A stretch of DNA of 64,000 bases, from assembly GCA_019614645.1 (NCBI GenBank), contig JABWDB010000008.1:7936001-8000000 (forward strand), in the 5' to 3' direction. Positions 1 to 13,700 of the stretch are shown piece by piece. The stretch comes from Stratiolaelaps scimitus (taxonomy: Eukaryota; Arthropoda; Arachnida; Mesostigmata; Laelapidae). A model generated the notes under the pieces. The model searched no databases and was not told the origin of the DNA. It was given only the letters and a program-made list of their open reading frames with translations. Made by a program: the position numbers and the translations under genes. Position 1 is the stretch's first letter. Each line of letters opens with the position of its first letter.

Positions 1-508
1 TAGGGGTCGGAGGGGGGGGGTTGGCATAAATAGCTGAAGAAGTAGACTGCCCAGTCGAACCACAGGCACGAAGCTACCCACTGCAGCAGCGTTGAAAGCT
101 CAATCTGCACACATCGCTTGCATGGCAATGACATTCTATATATATATATAGATATATATAACTGCACGTTAAACCTCTAAGATTGTGATGCGTATAATAG
201 AGTGACTATTGCTGCCAAAGGGTTTATACACGGTTTCAATTTTTTTATCCTATGTTTCGATTATCCGACTCGATAGCCGTGATCAGAAAGCATTCAAGCA
301 AGATACAACGGAGACTACTGCTTGGACTAAGCGACAGAAGCGGCTATCGACTTTAGGACATGCAGCGTTATTATTATAATTTCCGAACTCGAAGACGGCA
401 ATTAAATAAATTGGGCGTTGACTTATCGATTAAATTATGGCCTATTATTAAATTATGTACTGGTTGGTTAATTAGTAGCTAGCGCCGTTAGTATTTTCCC
501 GATGTGAG

Positions 509-531
509 ATATATATATATATATATATATA
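509..531. repeat. (AT)n microsatellites of the left part of the window
   Basis: This AT run is representative. Others of 15-30 bases lie at 135-160, 1637-1660, 28265-28284, 38036-38055, 52304-52322 and 63986-64000. Short (CA)n, (GA)n and (CG)n runs occur at 56944-56962, 33500-33516, 60440-60480 and 58279-58310. Confidence 0.92.
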
Positions 532-1950
532 CAATTAGTAAATGTGAAAGGGAGTGATTTACAGTTAATGCAAATGATGAGTGATTCCTACCCAGTTCAA
601 TAGTTTCATAGCGTTCTGCACTGTACTTTTTACCTATATTATCTTATTTATAGTCTATATGCTTTCTTCCTGTTATAACAAAGTTCGCAAAACATCACTA
701 GTATGATGTTACGCGAAGTACACTGCACTGTGAATAAGGGCAGTCTTCCGAGTGGTGTCATCCAGTCTACGGCACGACGGACATGCATCGCTGTAAATTG
801 ACAGGTCTCAAATTTAGCTTCGACTTTTACTAGCCAAGTGCTATATGTGTGCAGGGGAGAGGTTATCAAAAATCTTCTGATGCTCTGCCTTCTTCACTGG
901 GTAACACAATACAAACGCATAGAGATGGTCGCCTACTGTTTCCGTTGACATTTCCTTTACCACCGCTCGTGTCGTGAGTGACCGCCCGGCGGGAAGAAGA
1001 AGAGAGATATAGAATAGATGATACGTCATTGACTGTTCGTTAGAATGGACATATCAGCTGATGTACGGTGTCGAATGACCCCCGCTGTCGCGCAGGTTTG
1101 CCTACATCAAGGGCTGCTTTCCTAGCACAGCCGTACTATGTTAAAGCGTCAACAGCAACGTTAACGATGCCGTTGTACGCGAGACCCGATAAAGGTCGCA
1201 TACTCTTGTGCGTGCTCTTTTTCTGCTGTTATTGTGTCTGGCCCAAAATAGAAAGAGGAAGTCTCATGCATCGGCCGAAAAATTAAATCTGTCGACGTGA
1301 ATACCCGAGTCAGCGTATTACAACAGAATAATAACGAACGACTAGCGCACAATTTGTAGCGCTCTTTTACGCCGCGCCGGTGTCCTTGAACAGATTCAGG
1401 GCCAGGAATTGAATGGTTTGTTGATCAATGATCTTAGAAAGGCGTACAGACTCGACGAGACTCAGTCGATCGGCAACTACCACTGTTTTGAAAAACGACA
1501 AAACTTTTATGGCAGTAAGACAAATGAAATAGAGGTGAAAGTCAAATCAAAGTGAAAGTTTGTTGGTTTTTTGAAGAACTGCAATTAATTGAAAAAAGAG
1601 AATGACAATGAAATAGCACACGACGTATCAAAAATGTATATATATATATATATATATATAAATGATAATAGTTAATCGAGCAGCAACAAGCGATCTAAAC
1701 AAGACGAATTTACAATATATGAAATGGTAGGACAAAATTTGCCGAAATCAGAACGAAAATTGTCTGAACGAAATTACTTTATGAGCATCATGTAGCTCAC
1801 TCAAGTGACGAAGTGGTCTCGCGCAATGTATAAGATACTCTCCACGCAAACATATCGCTGATGGATAGGAGACAGCTTGTTCGTGTATAGGAACAAGCCA
1901 TAAGCGAAGCAATATCTGTGTAAATGCTTTTGCACAAGATCTGTGCATGC

Positions 1951-1986
1951 ATGGCGAAGACCAGTGTCATGGCGAAGACCGGTGTC
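1951..1986. repeat. 18-bp tandem duplication
   Basis: The unit atggcgaagaccrgtgtc occurs twice head to tail (1951-1968, 1969-1986) with one A/G difference. Confidence 0.9.
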
Positions 1987-3056
1987 AAAAACAACCCACG
2001 AATAAAAGGTGCTAACTTGCGCGAATGTGAATGACGTATAATCGTGATGTATCCAATCCTAAAACACTAGCGTGAACCTACAATAAACCTATTAACCGAA
2101 ACTAACGTTTACGTTCAGACTGAATATATGCAGTGCCCTATGAATCGCTCACAGGTACACAGTGACGCCAACAACAGCGGAGGTACGCAGTGCAGTGTGT
2201 CCATTTCAAGACCATTGAACCACCTTTAACTTTTGAGTTCAAGCTTCAGCCATTGAGCAACGTAATATTCAATCACTCGTTAATTTGTCTCAGGTCGTCC
2301 CATTTCTAGATCTGTTTCGGCCATTGTCATCCAGACGTCGTTGGGTGGTCGACACAAGACGGATAGCTACAGTGATAGCATCCAGCAGCTCGTGGTAAAG
2401 ACACAGCAAATTTCCGAGGACCGCCTTGCACCAAAACGTCGCCTTCTGCCGATTTTGTTTCCGTTTCACGCCGAAGTCCAGCAGCTGCGTGAATGGACGC
2501 GTGCCCGCACGTACACACTCTGACTCTGGCTCGTATTCTTCTCTCGTGCAAAGGGGAAAGCCCATTGTCTCATCCGTTTCCTCTAGTTTCTGGACCTGAC
2601 GGCAGCTCTGGTCGAGGGAACGTGTTGCTTCCTTAACGTATGCTCGGCTCCGTCGGCCTCGCCCTTTGTTATTTCACGCTTGAGTAACACGGATGCAGAT
2701 GGCGCAGCCAGGTGCCCGGCCGGCAGGCCAGGGCCGAATGGCCTTCGACGCTTCGAACCTCGTGTATCTGCTCAGATCTTCGTCGTGTGAAAGTAGAACT
2801 GGTGGATTCCCACCATTGTCAGCCTTATATAATAAAACTCTACCCGCCAATTTTCCATCCGTTTGCTCGCGAAGAACAAGGAAGCGGAACTCCCGTCGGC
2901 TGGCCGGATGTGCGAGAATACTATTATGGATGGAGGAAATAGTGCGAGAGGGGGACAGAGAAGGAAATATGCGGCCCAAGTGCAGGGACGGAAGGACCAG
3001 AGGCCGGTGTACAACAAGCAGGTCTTCCCTTGACGAGGCAGTAGGTGAGAAGGTGA

Positions 3057-3102
3057 GAAGGAATACTTATAGAGTAAAAAGTGGGAAGGAATACTTATAG
3101 AG
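3057..3102. repeat. 18-bp direct repeat spaced by 28 bases
   Basis: gaaggaatacttatagag occurs identically at 3057-3074 and 3085-3102. Confidence 0.88.
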
Positions 3103-4214
3103 GACGCTGTCAATCGGAGAACAGCAAAACGGGACGAAATGGTCGGCGGTGGTAGGAAAACCATTGAAAGGTCTACGTTCGTATCCATGAGTCTACGCTA
3201 CGTCTATCATCCAGGATATGATACTATAACATTTTGGAGTGGTAATGTAGCATTGACGACATTAAGTTTAGGCGAATTAGAAACGAGGAGCCGACTAAAC
3301 CAATGATATTTAATGGCTGGACGAAACGCTTCGTGTTTCGAAATGGTCGTCAATATAGTCAGAGGACACGGCGAATCCTGGCTGAAGAAGACTGTCAACG
3401 AATGCTGTCATCACACGAATGACAAATATTTAATGGTCGTTCCTGGCTATTCACATGTGGCTTTTCGTAGGCCTTATGAGAATGAAATAATGCTTGAATG
3501 AACGTTTAAACATAATTCCTTTCATATCCGGGGTATCTGATGTATGAAGATATGTTCTCACAGCCTGCCAGCACCGAAGCGAAAGCATAAGCTAAAGATA
3601 GGATGATTCGTAGGTGGATCATCATTTTCTTTTGTGTCTAGACGTGGTTCCGCGTAGGCAAAGACTATGCGAAACGACTGAGATTGGAGATGTGTGGTCT
3701 TAACTGAACATACAATCGCTTACACACACATTATATTCGCACTGACGGCCCTCTCCAATCCATAAATAAGCCGATGCCCAGCTGCTCCCAATCCGAAACC
3801 GGAGGACGGTTCCGATAAATCAACACTTGTCGTGTCCTTCTATGTATGTATATATGTATATCTATTTCCAGTCGAACGATTCCAGCAAGGATTCGCGCGG
3901 ACGTGTGGGTCATTCTTGCCTAGCGTGCCACAAGGCTCCACAAGCGAGGACAAGCCGAGGTTGCCAGCCGAGGAGGCCCAGTGGTGCCAATCGTTATTCT
4001 CACATCGAATCGTAGTTAATCTCCGAGAGTGGCAATAGGCCACACGCGGGACGCATTTCAATAGCCGGAGATAGGACGGACGGGAGGACATCGTACACCT
4101 AACGGTTAGTTGATTAGTTTACACATCCGCGCGGCTCGCGCCAGTGCTCGCACAGACCACGGTGGTGATCTATAGTGATAGTGGTTGAAGGCCAGGGCCA
4201 GCAGTTGATTTTTG

Positions 4215-4484
4215 TTAGCTGTCTCTCATCTGACTTTCGATGGCAGGCCTCGGGGCCACCGACAACATTGCTTCGCCTATCATATCGATCATGCCGGACT
4301 TATCAAGACGTTCTTCAAGAGACCGATATAATGGCAAAGCAATATTAACCACGTCCCTGTCGAACAGCGAATTCTGGTAAGGAGTGGTTACCGTTTGTCT
4401 ACTAATAGTAACAAGTTCTAAGGCGTGTGTTATGTTTGAACCAAATTTATTATCTAGGTACATACGAATCCGACCAACAGCAAA
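4215..4484 (-). other. Protein-like open segment, possible exon of an unrecognised gene
   Basis: On the minus strand an open frame runs about 90 codons to a TAA at 4215-4217, starting FAVGRIRMYLDN and ending PAIESQMRDS. It has balanced composition, amphipathic spacing and no low-complexity runs, unlike most spacer ORFs. A T-rich tract lies just upstream (about 4496-4503), and an AG at 4485-4486 could be an acceptor, which would make this a terminal exon. There is no ATG start where expected, no recognised family, and no partner exon seen. It could also be a pseudogene fragment or chance. Confidence 0.25.
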
Positions 4485-4499
4485 CTCATTCAAGGTAAA

Positions 4500-7400
4500 A
4501 AAAATGGTGCCTACCTCGCCAGAGGCAATTGGCCTTCATTCGACGGTATGGGTGCGTTGTTTCCTTGGAAAATAAAAACACGTTATGAAGAAGCTTCGGT
4601 AGAAAATATCGTTAAATTTAATTCCAGCTGTGACGGTCCTCGTCTACCAGCATGTAACTAGGATGTTACAGCTACAACTTTCGATGTGCCGCGAACTTTA
4701 TCAGTTGAACACATCCGGTTGAGTCGTAGGCGAAGAGCTAACAGGACAACAGGGCCAGGATAGCTTTTTAAGGGTGGAGGAGTCACAAAACAGCCAAAAA
4801 AAGTTCTCCTTGTTTGCAGTAAAGTACTTTGTCATCTATCCCTTCGGCTAGCTCTTCGAGCAAACGGCCCCCTCGACAACTAGATCGATGGGCATCGAAA
4901 AGGACAGCGTGGAAAAGGCGGTGGCAGCTGTGCGGCAAGGACTGCGGGAATCGCCTCCTCGCACAATCCCTTGTACCCGCTGGGGGCTTGTTTCTGTGTG
5001 GGTGTAGTTCCTGTGTAAGGTTATAGAAAGTCTCATACAAACAAATGAAGATTTCATTGGTGCGACAAAAAGCCTTGTTTTCCTTGTTCTCAATCATGCC
5101 ACCGAGGGTGGCTTGCCAGTTGGGCAGGTGGACTGTCCCTTTGAGTCCCTGTGTTTTTCTAGAAATCTATATATGAATTTTTGTATATGAACCAATACAA
5201 ATGAAAATAAGACCGAAGCGATTGCACACTGATAAACGTAAATGGACCTCCTTACGTAAATCCTGATTTGACTTCACTTGTACTTGAATTTGTGTTTGAA
5301 CTCATGTTTTGATCTGAAAATTGCGTAATCTAATGCCTAGTGGATAATTGGTTCAAGTGCATTTTGTAATTCATGTCTAAAGTATTCGACGACCGACAAG
5401 TATGTTTTCTTATATTATGAAGATCATCAACCTCGTTTATATATGATACAGAACATCGTTCGGCACTTCAACAAACTAGCTGGTAAAAAATAGCGAAAAT
5501 AATAATACATTAAATTAAATCTAGTCTAGTGAATTCACATTGAGTCTTGAACCACTATTTAAAGAAAATAGATAGACATGGTTGTGGAGATATTTCTGAG
5601 TTCTATTTTCGAGAGAATTCGGAATATATTTGTAGGCACAATTCTAAGGCAGGCACATCTGTTTAGGTGTTTACCACCCTCGAATCTCACTGAGAGTACC
5701 TACCTACCTCCGTGCTAATAATGCTGTTCTGAGGTTTGAGGAAGCTTTGCTTGTTGGCTGCATAGTTAATCAAGGAAGCTGACAAAACCTTCGTGCGACT
5801 TGTCCTCGCACAAATCCGGGTTCATTCTATGCGCAGAAGAAAAATCGCCAAGCCACAACGGGAAACTAGGTTTGTTTAGTTCACAGGTTCGTGTCGCTTC
5901 CTAAACTTAAGCGTGCGAAAATGAGAACATATTAGAAAAGTAGATGTACTACAGCCATGTGAACGAGACAGCGTAAAGCAGTCATCAGTCTATTCGATGC
6001 AAAAACAGGAACAAGGTTTTTGTGGAAAAAGCGCTGTAAGAGTCACTGCTGAGCCCTGCATTGGCCTTCGAGTGTCCGTCCTCTCTTTTTTGAGCAAATA
6101 TTAGATCCCGCCTCTTTCCAGACGCGCAGAACAAGGACTTAGAGATATATAGTATATCGTGCTTAATATAGATACCTTCTGGGGTGAAAATTATGGAGCA
6201 GCGGTGCAGGTAATAGTAATCATCTGCGCCTCGTACCGTAAACAGGTACCAGTAAGCACCACTATTTTGTTAGGTCTTTGATAATGACTTGTAACTGATA
6301 ATGACTCGAATTGTAATAAAATGCGTATTATGCCCCCGCCACCTGAGGAACGATAACTGTCGTGTTTTCGTCCAACTGGTTCCAATGGGATTTTACGAAG
6401 CTTGTGCATTATACAATGCGATCGAGCACAATGGTGTGATAGTGGACAATATAGAATATTTGGTGAAGACAGTCTAAGGAGGAGATCGGGACACCTAATC
6501 ACATCTGCTGTTGATGGTAGTCACTCAGTAAAAACGTCCTGGGTTATCCCGGAACAGCCGAGAAGAGCTTCTGCCCGCTTGTTATTAGGTGAGGGATGAC
6601 AGACAGAATCCCTGGTGGTATCTACGGCAAGGCCAGTGCAGACAAATAGAATGGGGCCATGTTGTGGTATTTTTACGACTAGCCCTAGGTCACACAGTAG
6701 GTGAACCAGTAGGTTCTGCCCGGTTGAGCACAGTAATAGATCACTGGAGCCAGGGCGGACGCGAAGAAAAAACCATTTGGTGGTATTTACTTTATGGCGC
6801 GTCTGTGTGTGTGCGTTGTTCCCATTGCTGCCTTAATTGTGAACTAGTGCCAGAAGTCTCAGGGTAAACAAGTTTAACAGCAGGAGATTCGCATTCAGCA
6901 AAATATAGAGAACGAAAAACAAGACTCGTAAACAACAAGGGTCTATTGCACATATAGGTTTCATTGGAAATTTCAACCTCACAATGAGAAATGCGTAGCT
7001 CGGCTTTCAGCGCTGTGGCTAGCTTCCGATTCAGCTCCATTGTTATTTCTCAGGTTCTCCTTCAAAGTACCGCTTGAACAGTTGACTTCTTATTGAAAGG
7101 CCTTTGCATTGAGCTTTTTTATAATAGTGGAATAAAAGCGCGTGATATTGATAAGGTGCAAGGATAAATATTGTACTGCGCTGCTTATAAAGAAAAATTA
7201 AGATGAGATTGAGCATAGGAGGATATTAACGGCAGATAGATAGCCTACGCAGACTACCTAACCCTTCTGCTCGTTAAGGGAGAGCATGGACCTGAGGGCG
7301 TGGAACTTCGCAGTTGTTTCTCTTCTGAGAAAATTCTGTTCGGACACCTCTGCCTGATTGAGGGGTGATATTGTTAAATTGTTGTGGCTGAAGCAGTGAT

Positions 7401-9580
7401 GAGCAATATAGCCAGCTAGAAAACCTCTCAAACGCCATGTAAGAAGCCAAAACTAGCTGGTCAGTTTGAAATAAACGCCTGACTCCAACGCATATGTACT
7501 TGACTTTTGTGTGCAATAATAGTAGTGTGAACAGACTACACATTTAAAGAGCTCATAGAAAAGTTGGGGAAACTTGATAAATGCTGGATCTAGACTCTAG
7601 ATTTGAAGTAATGGTGAGGAGAGGAAGTACTCGATCACGAAGGAACTTTACTGATTAAAGATTACACGAACTCCAATTGTCCTTAGCAGATATACCAATC
7701 AGAGGTCTAAAGGGAACAGACAATCAATCAATGAACAATATTCTAATAAGGTAAATATATATTTGCGGCATTCTTTTGCATCCGATGTGATACCACACCA
7801 ATCTGGAACGAAGTCAAGCGTGCGAACGCACAAGCCGCTCATGTCTGTTTTTTCCAGAAACATTTTATGTGTAAACCCTTAAAAGTAAGTTTGCACTTTC
7901 AATTTTTTTATGTTTCTATAACAAATATAGTGATAACCGAAATACCTAAACCTCCTAAATGTCTAATATATATATATATAGAACATCGTGCAGAGCGTAT
8001 TTGTTTAGCATTTCCATAAAAACAGGTCGACTCTTTCAAGAGGCTAATGTACCTAAGCGATCTCAGAATCTCTATTCCGTCCATTACAAAATGTCTGGGC
8101 GAGCGGTTTGTTTTAGCTACAAATCTTCGAAACGATGTCGGACGGCGTCGTTTCAAAGATCCGTATATCTTCAAGTGAACCTATGCATTTCTCTCGCAGT
8201 AGTGAACTTGCAGTTACCGGCAAAGATGTTGGAATGGCAGCAGTTCGTCCATGACGTTGTTCAAACGTCACCCCAGGGGCAGCGTCCCGTTTTGTATAGC
8301 ACTAGCCGGCCCGCCAACGTGGCTGATCTGAAATGCGATCTAGTTATTATACTTCTGCTCGGCTGTCCCAGAGGAGCTGTTTTCTGCTGGCAGTCGGCCA
8401 ATACAACAGCTCTACCTCATTGCATTTGGCCAAAATTGATTTCAAGAGAATGCGTCTCTCATGAGAATGCCGCCTGCCAGTTTTGCTTATGTCTGTTATA
8501 ACTTTACCTTAAGATTTCAAGAATTTAATGAGCGGAATTTTGCAAATGCAGTTTATTCATTCGTTCATAAGCTTCCGCCATTTGCTTCGAGGTCCACTGA
8601 GAATTATTGTGGGTGATTACCATTTTTAAAAGAGGAGATATACGGTTCCAGGAGTCCTATTCCAATAGTGTGAGGTGCGTCAAGTTCTTCAATGTATGTA
8701 CATATGTATGAATGTACTTGTAAGTAACATTATATGCCGACAATGTCGGGCCCAACGATCTTCGTGATTTTATCGTTTGTTTTCGTGGTCTTGGCGAGAA
8801 GTTTTCCGATTATTTGTCTTGTGGGGGTGATCGAGGCGACGGAAGGCCGAGACGGGAAGATCAAGACCTTACCTTCGGCCATTACAGCGATGTCTTGCAA
8901 TGTCTTGCAATGTAACGTTTAACGTCTAACGTTTCTGAGACATGGCGGGCACTTGCTAAAAAGATTTTCCTAAACCCGTCAAGGCTAGGAGTTTCGAGTT
9001 GGTTTTTCTTTGGCATATTGAGGTAAATTTGAGGCGATATATACGAATATATTGAGAGAGAGAGAGTATAATTAATAAATGTGCGAGTACGCTAGCTTGA
9101 TCGAGTGAAGTGATCACCGGGGAACAATCCGTCTAGTCCGCTTTCATCTTCATCAGTACAGTGTCAGCTGTTTCTGCTCAATTGTGACGTGTATGGGGTC
9201 AGGCGAAACGGAGGCCTGAAGAGCCTGGCTCATAAACTAGTACAGCCTGTGCAGACCAAGGGAATTGCGGTGCGCGCCGATCTAATCTACCGTTCAGCAT
9301 ACGAAAGCGATAGTGATTCGACAAGCAAAAAGTTCTCTTTGAGTTTAACGGGCAAAGTTACTATTTCTACTATACGCAAATAATGCTTAATAACATATTG
9401 CACTGAACACCAAACTTCGAATGCGCACAGCACCGCCCCCAGTCAATTGCTGATACTTGTGCGTATCATATATACAACAGCAGTTCGCGCCGCTGACGGT
9501 TCTAACAGCAGCAAACACCACCACGGGCAGGCTTAGATCGAATTCTGTCTATTCGACCTTGTGCTTGGTGCTATACCGCG
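4500..9580. other. Spacer with no supported gene
   Basis: I see only chance ORFs and short duplications. The 180-codon open stretch at 7959-8501 starts in an AT microsatellite and has no family resemblance. The stretch 5100-6180 has no ORF of note. Confidence 0.6.
8891..8934. repeat. Adjacent short tandem duplications
   Basis: tgtcttgcaa is repeated twice (8891-8910), followed by two to three copies of a taacgtt/taacgtc unit (8913-8934). Confidence 0.8.
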
Positions 9581-9587
9581 TTTGATA

Positions 9588-9805
9588 CAGTGGTGTGCGT
9601 AAACTTAACGCACCCCTATATTTCAACAAATTGTTATAAAGAATACACATTTGAGGCATTTATTTTGTATCAGATTAATGTACGTGTCAAATAACATGCA
9701 CACCACAAAGAACAGCGCGTATGACGTCGCATGCAGCCTGCTACAATAAAATGTGTCATATTTCGGTTGTGCAAAATGATAACGCACCCTCAGTTATCGA
9801 GTGTG
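9588..9805 (+). mobile_element. Possible Tc1/mariner-type terminal sequence
   Basis: After a TA dinucleotide (9586-9587), the sequence cagtggtgtgcgtaaactta begins at 9588. CAGTGGTG next to TA is the usual outer end of Tc1-like inverted repeats. The sub-block gtgcgtaaacttaacgcaccc is echoed near 9770-9790 as gtgcaaaatgataacgcaccc in the same orientation, recalling the internal direct repeats of some Tc1 elements. I do not see a matching inverted end or a transposase. Confidence 0.3.
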
Positions 9806-10454
9806 TTGTCGTCGTGCATTTTTTATGTTCTCTATAGTGGGTGCTCCTTGTTCTCGGTAAAACTCGAAAACTTTTCCCCATGGCCGGGTGCATTCGGCGA
9901 CCTTGAGAAGAGAGTGTTTGTTCACGATATTCGTTAAATGCTATCGAATAGCTCGTTATAACAGGGATCGAGTATGGTATCGGATCATGCCTTGTAGCAC
10001 TTGCACTACAACTGCAATTCGGACGGGGTTGGTAATTATGCAACGAAAACGTATATATCTAAACGAAATAAATATCGCGCAGCGCACGTAATCCTCTACA
10101 ATTAGGCTATGGCGTTTTCGAGCTCACGTATCGGACATTTTATATTAAAGTGAAGGAAAATATTTTAATTGTGATGTTAGCGCTCACGAAGCTACCGTAG
10201 GCTCCTATTAATATATATATATAGTATATATATAGTAATCATGTCGAAACAGCTACGGTCTGACGTTAGTCCCTCGCACCTATTGAATCATATTTGTCAT
10301 CTGTCTGCACGGTAGTCGCAGGTGGTGGAACTGATATGGCAATGCAATGCCAGAGGTCTGTTCGATCTCTGGATGGATGTTGAGTTCGTTCATCGCGAGA
10401 CTGCACGGCCACATGTCAATGTCATGTAATTTTAATTCATACATCACTTTTATC

Positions 10455-10456
<2 letters not shown>

Positions 10457-10491
<35 letters not shown>

Positions 10492-10514
10492 ACTACTACT
10501 ACTACTGCTACTAG
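10457..10514. repeat. Compound (AT)n plus (CTA)n microsatellite
   Basis: An AT run at 10457-10489 passes directly into a CTA trinucleotide run with one CTG variant. Confidence 0.93.
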
Positions 10515-13500
10515 ATAGAACGAATAAAATAATTATTGATAACAGGTGTAGCATCTTCTTCCGGCCGAAACCGGCAGGGTGCATCCTGACGTAGACGTAA
10601 CGCGAGCTCTTGTCCCCCGTAAACAAGATATCATGTTGTACGGCGACGGTCGTTTCTCGCAGACAACAATATCATATTTTCGTGCAACATAACAGCCAGG
10701 CCTGCCTGCTTCCTATCGAAATACGTTCGATATAGAAAAAAGTTTCCCGTATATTAGGTCGATATACAGGTAATGCTGATCACCATTGAGATGATGTCAT
10801 TTAATCTAATGGTTAAAGTTGGATGAGGTTATATGGTTTCACGAGAGTGAAACCCTATGGATGTGAAAATTGGTGGGCTTTTTTGCGAGTCATACTAGCA
10901 GCAAATCAACTGCCAACTGTTTAGATTTTAGCTGGTGCGCATTGGTGACAGCTGCCTAGGCCATCGAATATGGAGACGAACAAAGTGCATATACGACATT
11001 ATCTTTATCCTCACTATTTTCGTGGTGGATAAGTTCGGCCAGGATCTCAGTAAAATGGAAGGGGAATCCGCAGTGGCAGACGAAGTCAAGGCTGGCTTTG
11101 GTCCAGGGAACGTTCCGGACAGCGGCGAGAGACAGACGACAATGGTTTGGTGGATTTCGATTATTTGAAAAATGCGGCGCAGACAACTCGAGCGGTTGCC
11201 TGCGAATAGCCCAATCAACTATAGTAGGTCGTCTGCATGCGCTGGGGAAAATGCAAAAGGAAGGATAGGGGGTGCTGCCTAAACCCCCTGAACTGAATGC
11301 GAATGGTAGCGGGCTTGCCATTTGGTTTGCTAAGCAAACAAGGAAGAGTTTTCTATCGAAAATTGTTACGCGATATAAAAAAATGGACATTCTACGATAA
11401 TCCCCAACGCAAAAAGAGGGGCGGTTCCTATGTTGTACATTCGGTGAGATGAGAAGAGAGTGCTCTATCGTGAACGTCTCACGTCCTGCGAAACGGTCAA
11501 CGCAGACAGTTACACAACACAACTCCGTCAAATAAGTCGAGAAATTCACAGAAAGCGGCCGTGGTGAAGGGCCACAGTTAACTGAAAGTCAGATGAAAAC
11601 GTTAGGCATTACCTACGCATCAACCTACTCCTTTCAACACATGTATACCAATGGATAGCCATAGCTTCCATTGTTAGCCTTAATAGCATTATTTGACCCA
11701 AGTATATATTCATAGACTCATCTATGCTACAGTATGTCACCTTGTAACATCCTCTTTTCAATTCGAGCAGTCACATGACATCATCAAATAAAAATGAAAA
11801 TTAGCCAGTCATTCACAAGCATGCAGGCGATGTCCATAAACTTTCTTGATACACTTAGACTGATTGCAGTAAATCGTACTTTGCACGCTTGCCCGAAGCA
11901 CACTGCGAAAGTTACTTAGCGAGACTTGGTACTCGGCGCATAGGGGTATAGGCTTCCGCAGGCCGATGGCAGAAGCGCGCGGAACCGTGTAATCTCGTCA
12001 CAACGTGGAATACTTACGGAAACATCGTTCCCATTGTTCTGTTGCTTGTCGGCCTGCCCGCGTAGGCCGAGTCGCCTAGATCCTCCTCTCTGCCTAATAC
12101 AGGAACCGGTAGGTAGAGAACGGCAAACAGCCTGCGCTTAGATCTCATTAGAGACACCATTGGACGCACACGTAATTATCGTCGGATGCTAGAAGCAGGT
12201 AGTAGTATCGGTAGCGTACTAGCAGCATGAATGCGAACAGGGATTTCCCGCCGACGTCTCATACGAAGACATCGGTGACGCGCGCCACACACTCGGAGTA
12301 TTGATATGAACAGCGCTATATCAGGTTCCGAAAGTGCAACAGCCTTCTTGATGCTTAATATGTGAACGATAATAATAAACGATCATGGGAACACGTCGTC
12401 AGGAACAGTTGTGCTGGAGTCATGAAATATGTAACATACGGCATTTGTATCAAATCAATTGCCTTGCATTTGTTCGTTTAGCGACGTATGTACGATAGTT
12501 CGTGCAGTTCTCCATCTCAGATAACAAGCTCATGCTTTGTCTGGCGTGCCTGTACCGTGAGCAGGCCGTTCGTACGTCTCAGATATATTCCCAATTAAAC
12601 TTGAGAGATAAACGGTGCTATGGTACACAAACTGAGATACAAGCGTTTCGGTAGCAAGATCGTGTGGCCGTGAGGGCCGCTTACGGTCGCCGAATTTGTC
12701 TGGGTGCTGATCGTATATGCTAGACCAAACAGGGTATCACTGTCTACGCTAGTGGGGCTGTCAGTAAAGGCACAGTAGTAATAGTGGTAGTAGCAAGAGG
12801 CTACTGCCACACAGCGGCTGTATTGCACAAACTTTGACCGTCCACGGCGGCTTCTGGTGTCACTCTATTTCCAGAGGTCGAGTCTTCCCCGACATCGCCT
12901 CCGCTCGTGCTCCTCAGCGCCACTTCAGATAATTCGATAGGTTCAGAACGGAGTTTTCATCACTCAATCGGAAGAGCGAACTACTAATTCCTTGACATCG
13001 AAATTCTGCTACCAGAGCACTAGGCCTCCCCTAATAATCACATAAACAATTAACATAGCAGAGAAATTATTCCAATCGGTGTTCCTCATAATTTCTTATT
13101 AATTGACACAATTCACGTGATAATATACACACTTTACACAGTTCGTCGACCGGACAGAGATGATACTGCGCTAGTGGATTGTTGCCGATGCCTCCCAGCC
13201 GAACTGGATCGAACGTCAGCACGAATCTCACTGTTGCTGCTACTTCGGTTACCTTCGGTTGATTCAGTGGCCATTTCGTTGACAGCAGAGGGCGGACGAA
13301 CATTGACGAGCTATGTCGTATCACTGCTATCATGACAAGATCTCTCCGAGGACACTTATATCGAGGCAACATCGCTTCAGGCTCGTTCGTGGCCGTGCCG
13401 TCGAGTGGAAACATACGGATGTATTGTCATAGTACCAGAGTAGTCATTGCAGTAGCAAATCAGGCTCAGCTCATGCCAGCCCTGGTGGTCCATTGTGGAC

Positions 13501-13609
13501 TGATCTAGTAAGGTGCAATAAGCATAAGATATTATAGATCGGCCGCTAGCCAGGTGAAACAGAGATCCGGAAGGATGGACGAGCCGAGCCAGGCTCTTCT
13601 TGGGGCTGC

Positions 13610-13700
13610 CTCACCAGCTGACGAAAGCAGGCCCAAACCGAGGTCCGAGGCCACAGGTTCAATTCCTGCCGTGGAGCCAGGATGGTGTGGATTTTTCTTC
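13610..13700 (+). repeat. tRNA-like (box B) repeat, family 2, copy 1
   Basis: A box B match GGTTCAATTCC at 13656-13666 sits in a block caggttcaattcctgccgtg, followed by gagccag. The same block recurs at 41890-41920 (minus strand) and 61525-61560 (plus strand). No clear box A is visible here, so this may be a decayed SINE. Confidence 0.35.

Larger units (their letters stand above)
1..4200. other. Spacer with no supported gene
   Basis: Contains AT microsatellites and the small duplications at 1951 and 3057. ORFs of 60-138 codons between 2290 and 3190 overlap on both strands and show no recognisable family. Confidence 0.6.

Noticed and set aside
4783..5097. Minus-strand ORF with ELAEGIDDKVL, and a plus frame with VEKAVAAVRQGL reminiscent of a helix-turn-helix
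   Set aside because: The similarity is limited to a few residues, with stops close by on both sides. Not enough to call a gene or a transposase.
7959..8501. 180-codon plus-strand ORF
   Set aside because: It begins in an AT microsatellite, has no recognised motifs and has no splice or family support.
10956..11549. 197-codon minus-strand ORF
   Set aside because: It is long by chance standards, but the composition is irregular and no domain is recognised. The opposite strand is also open.
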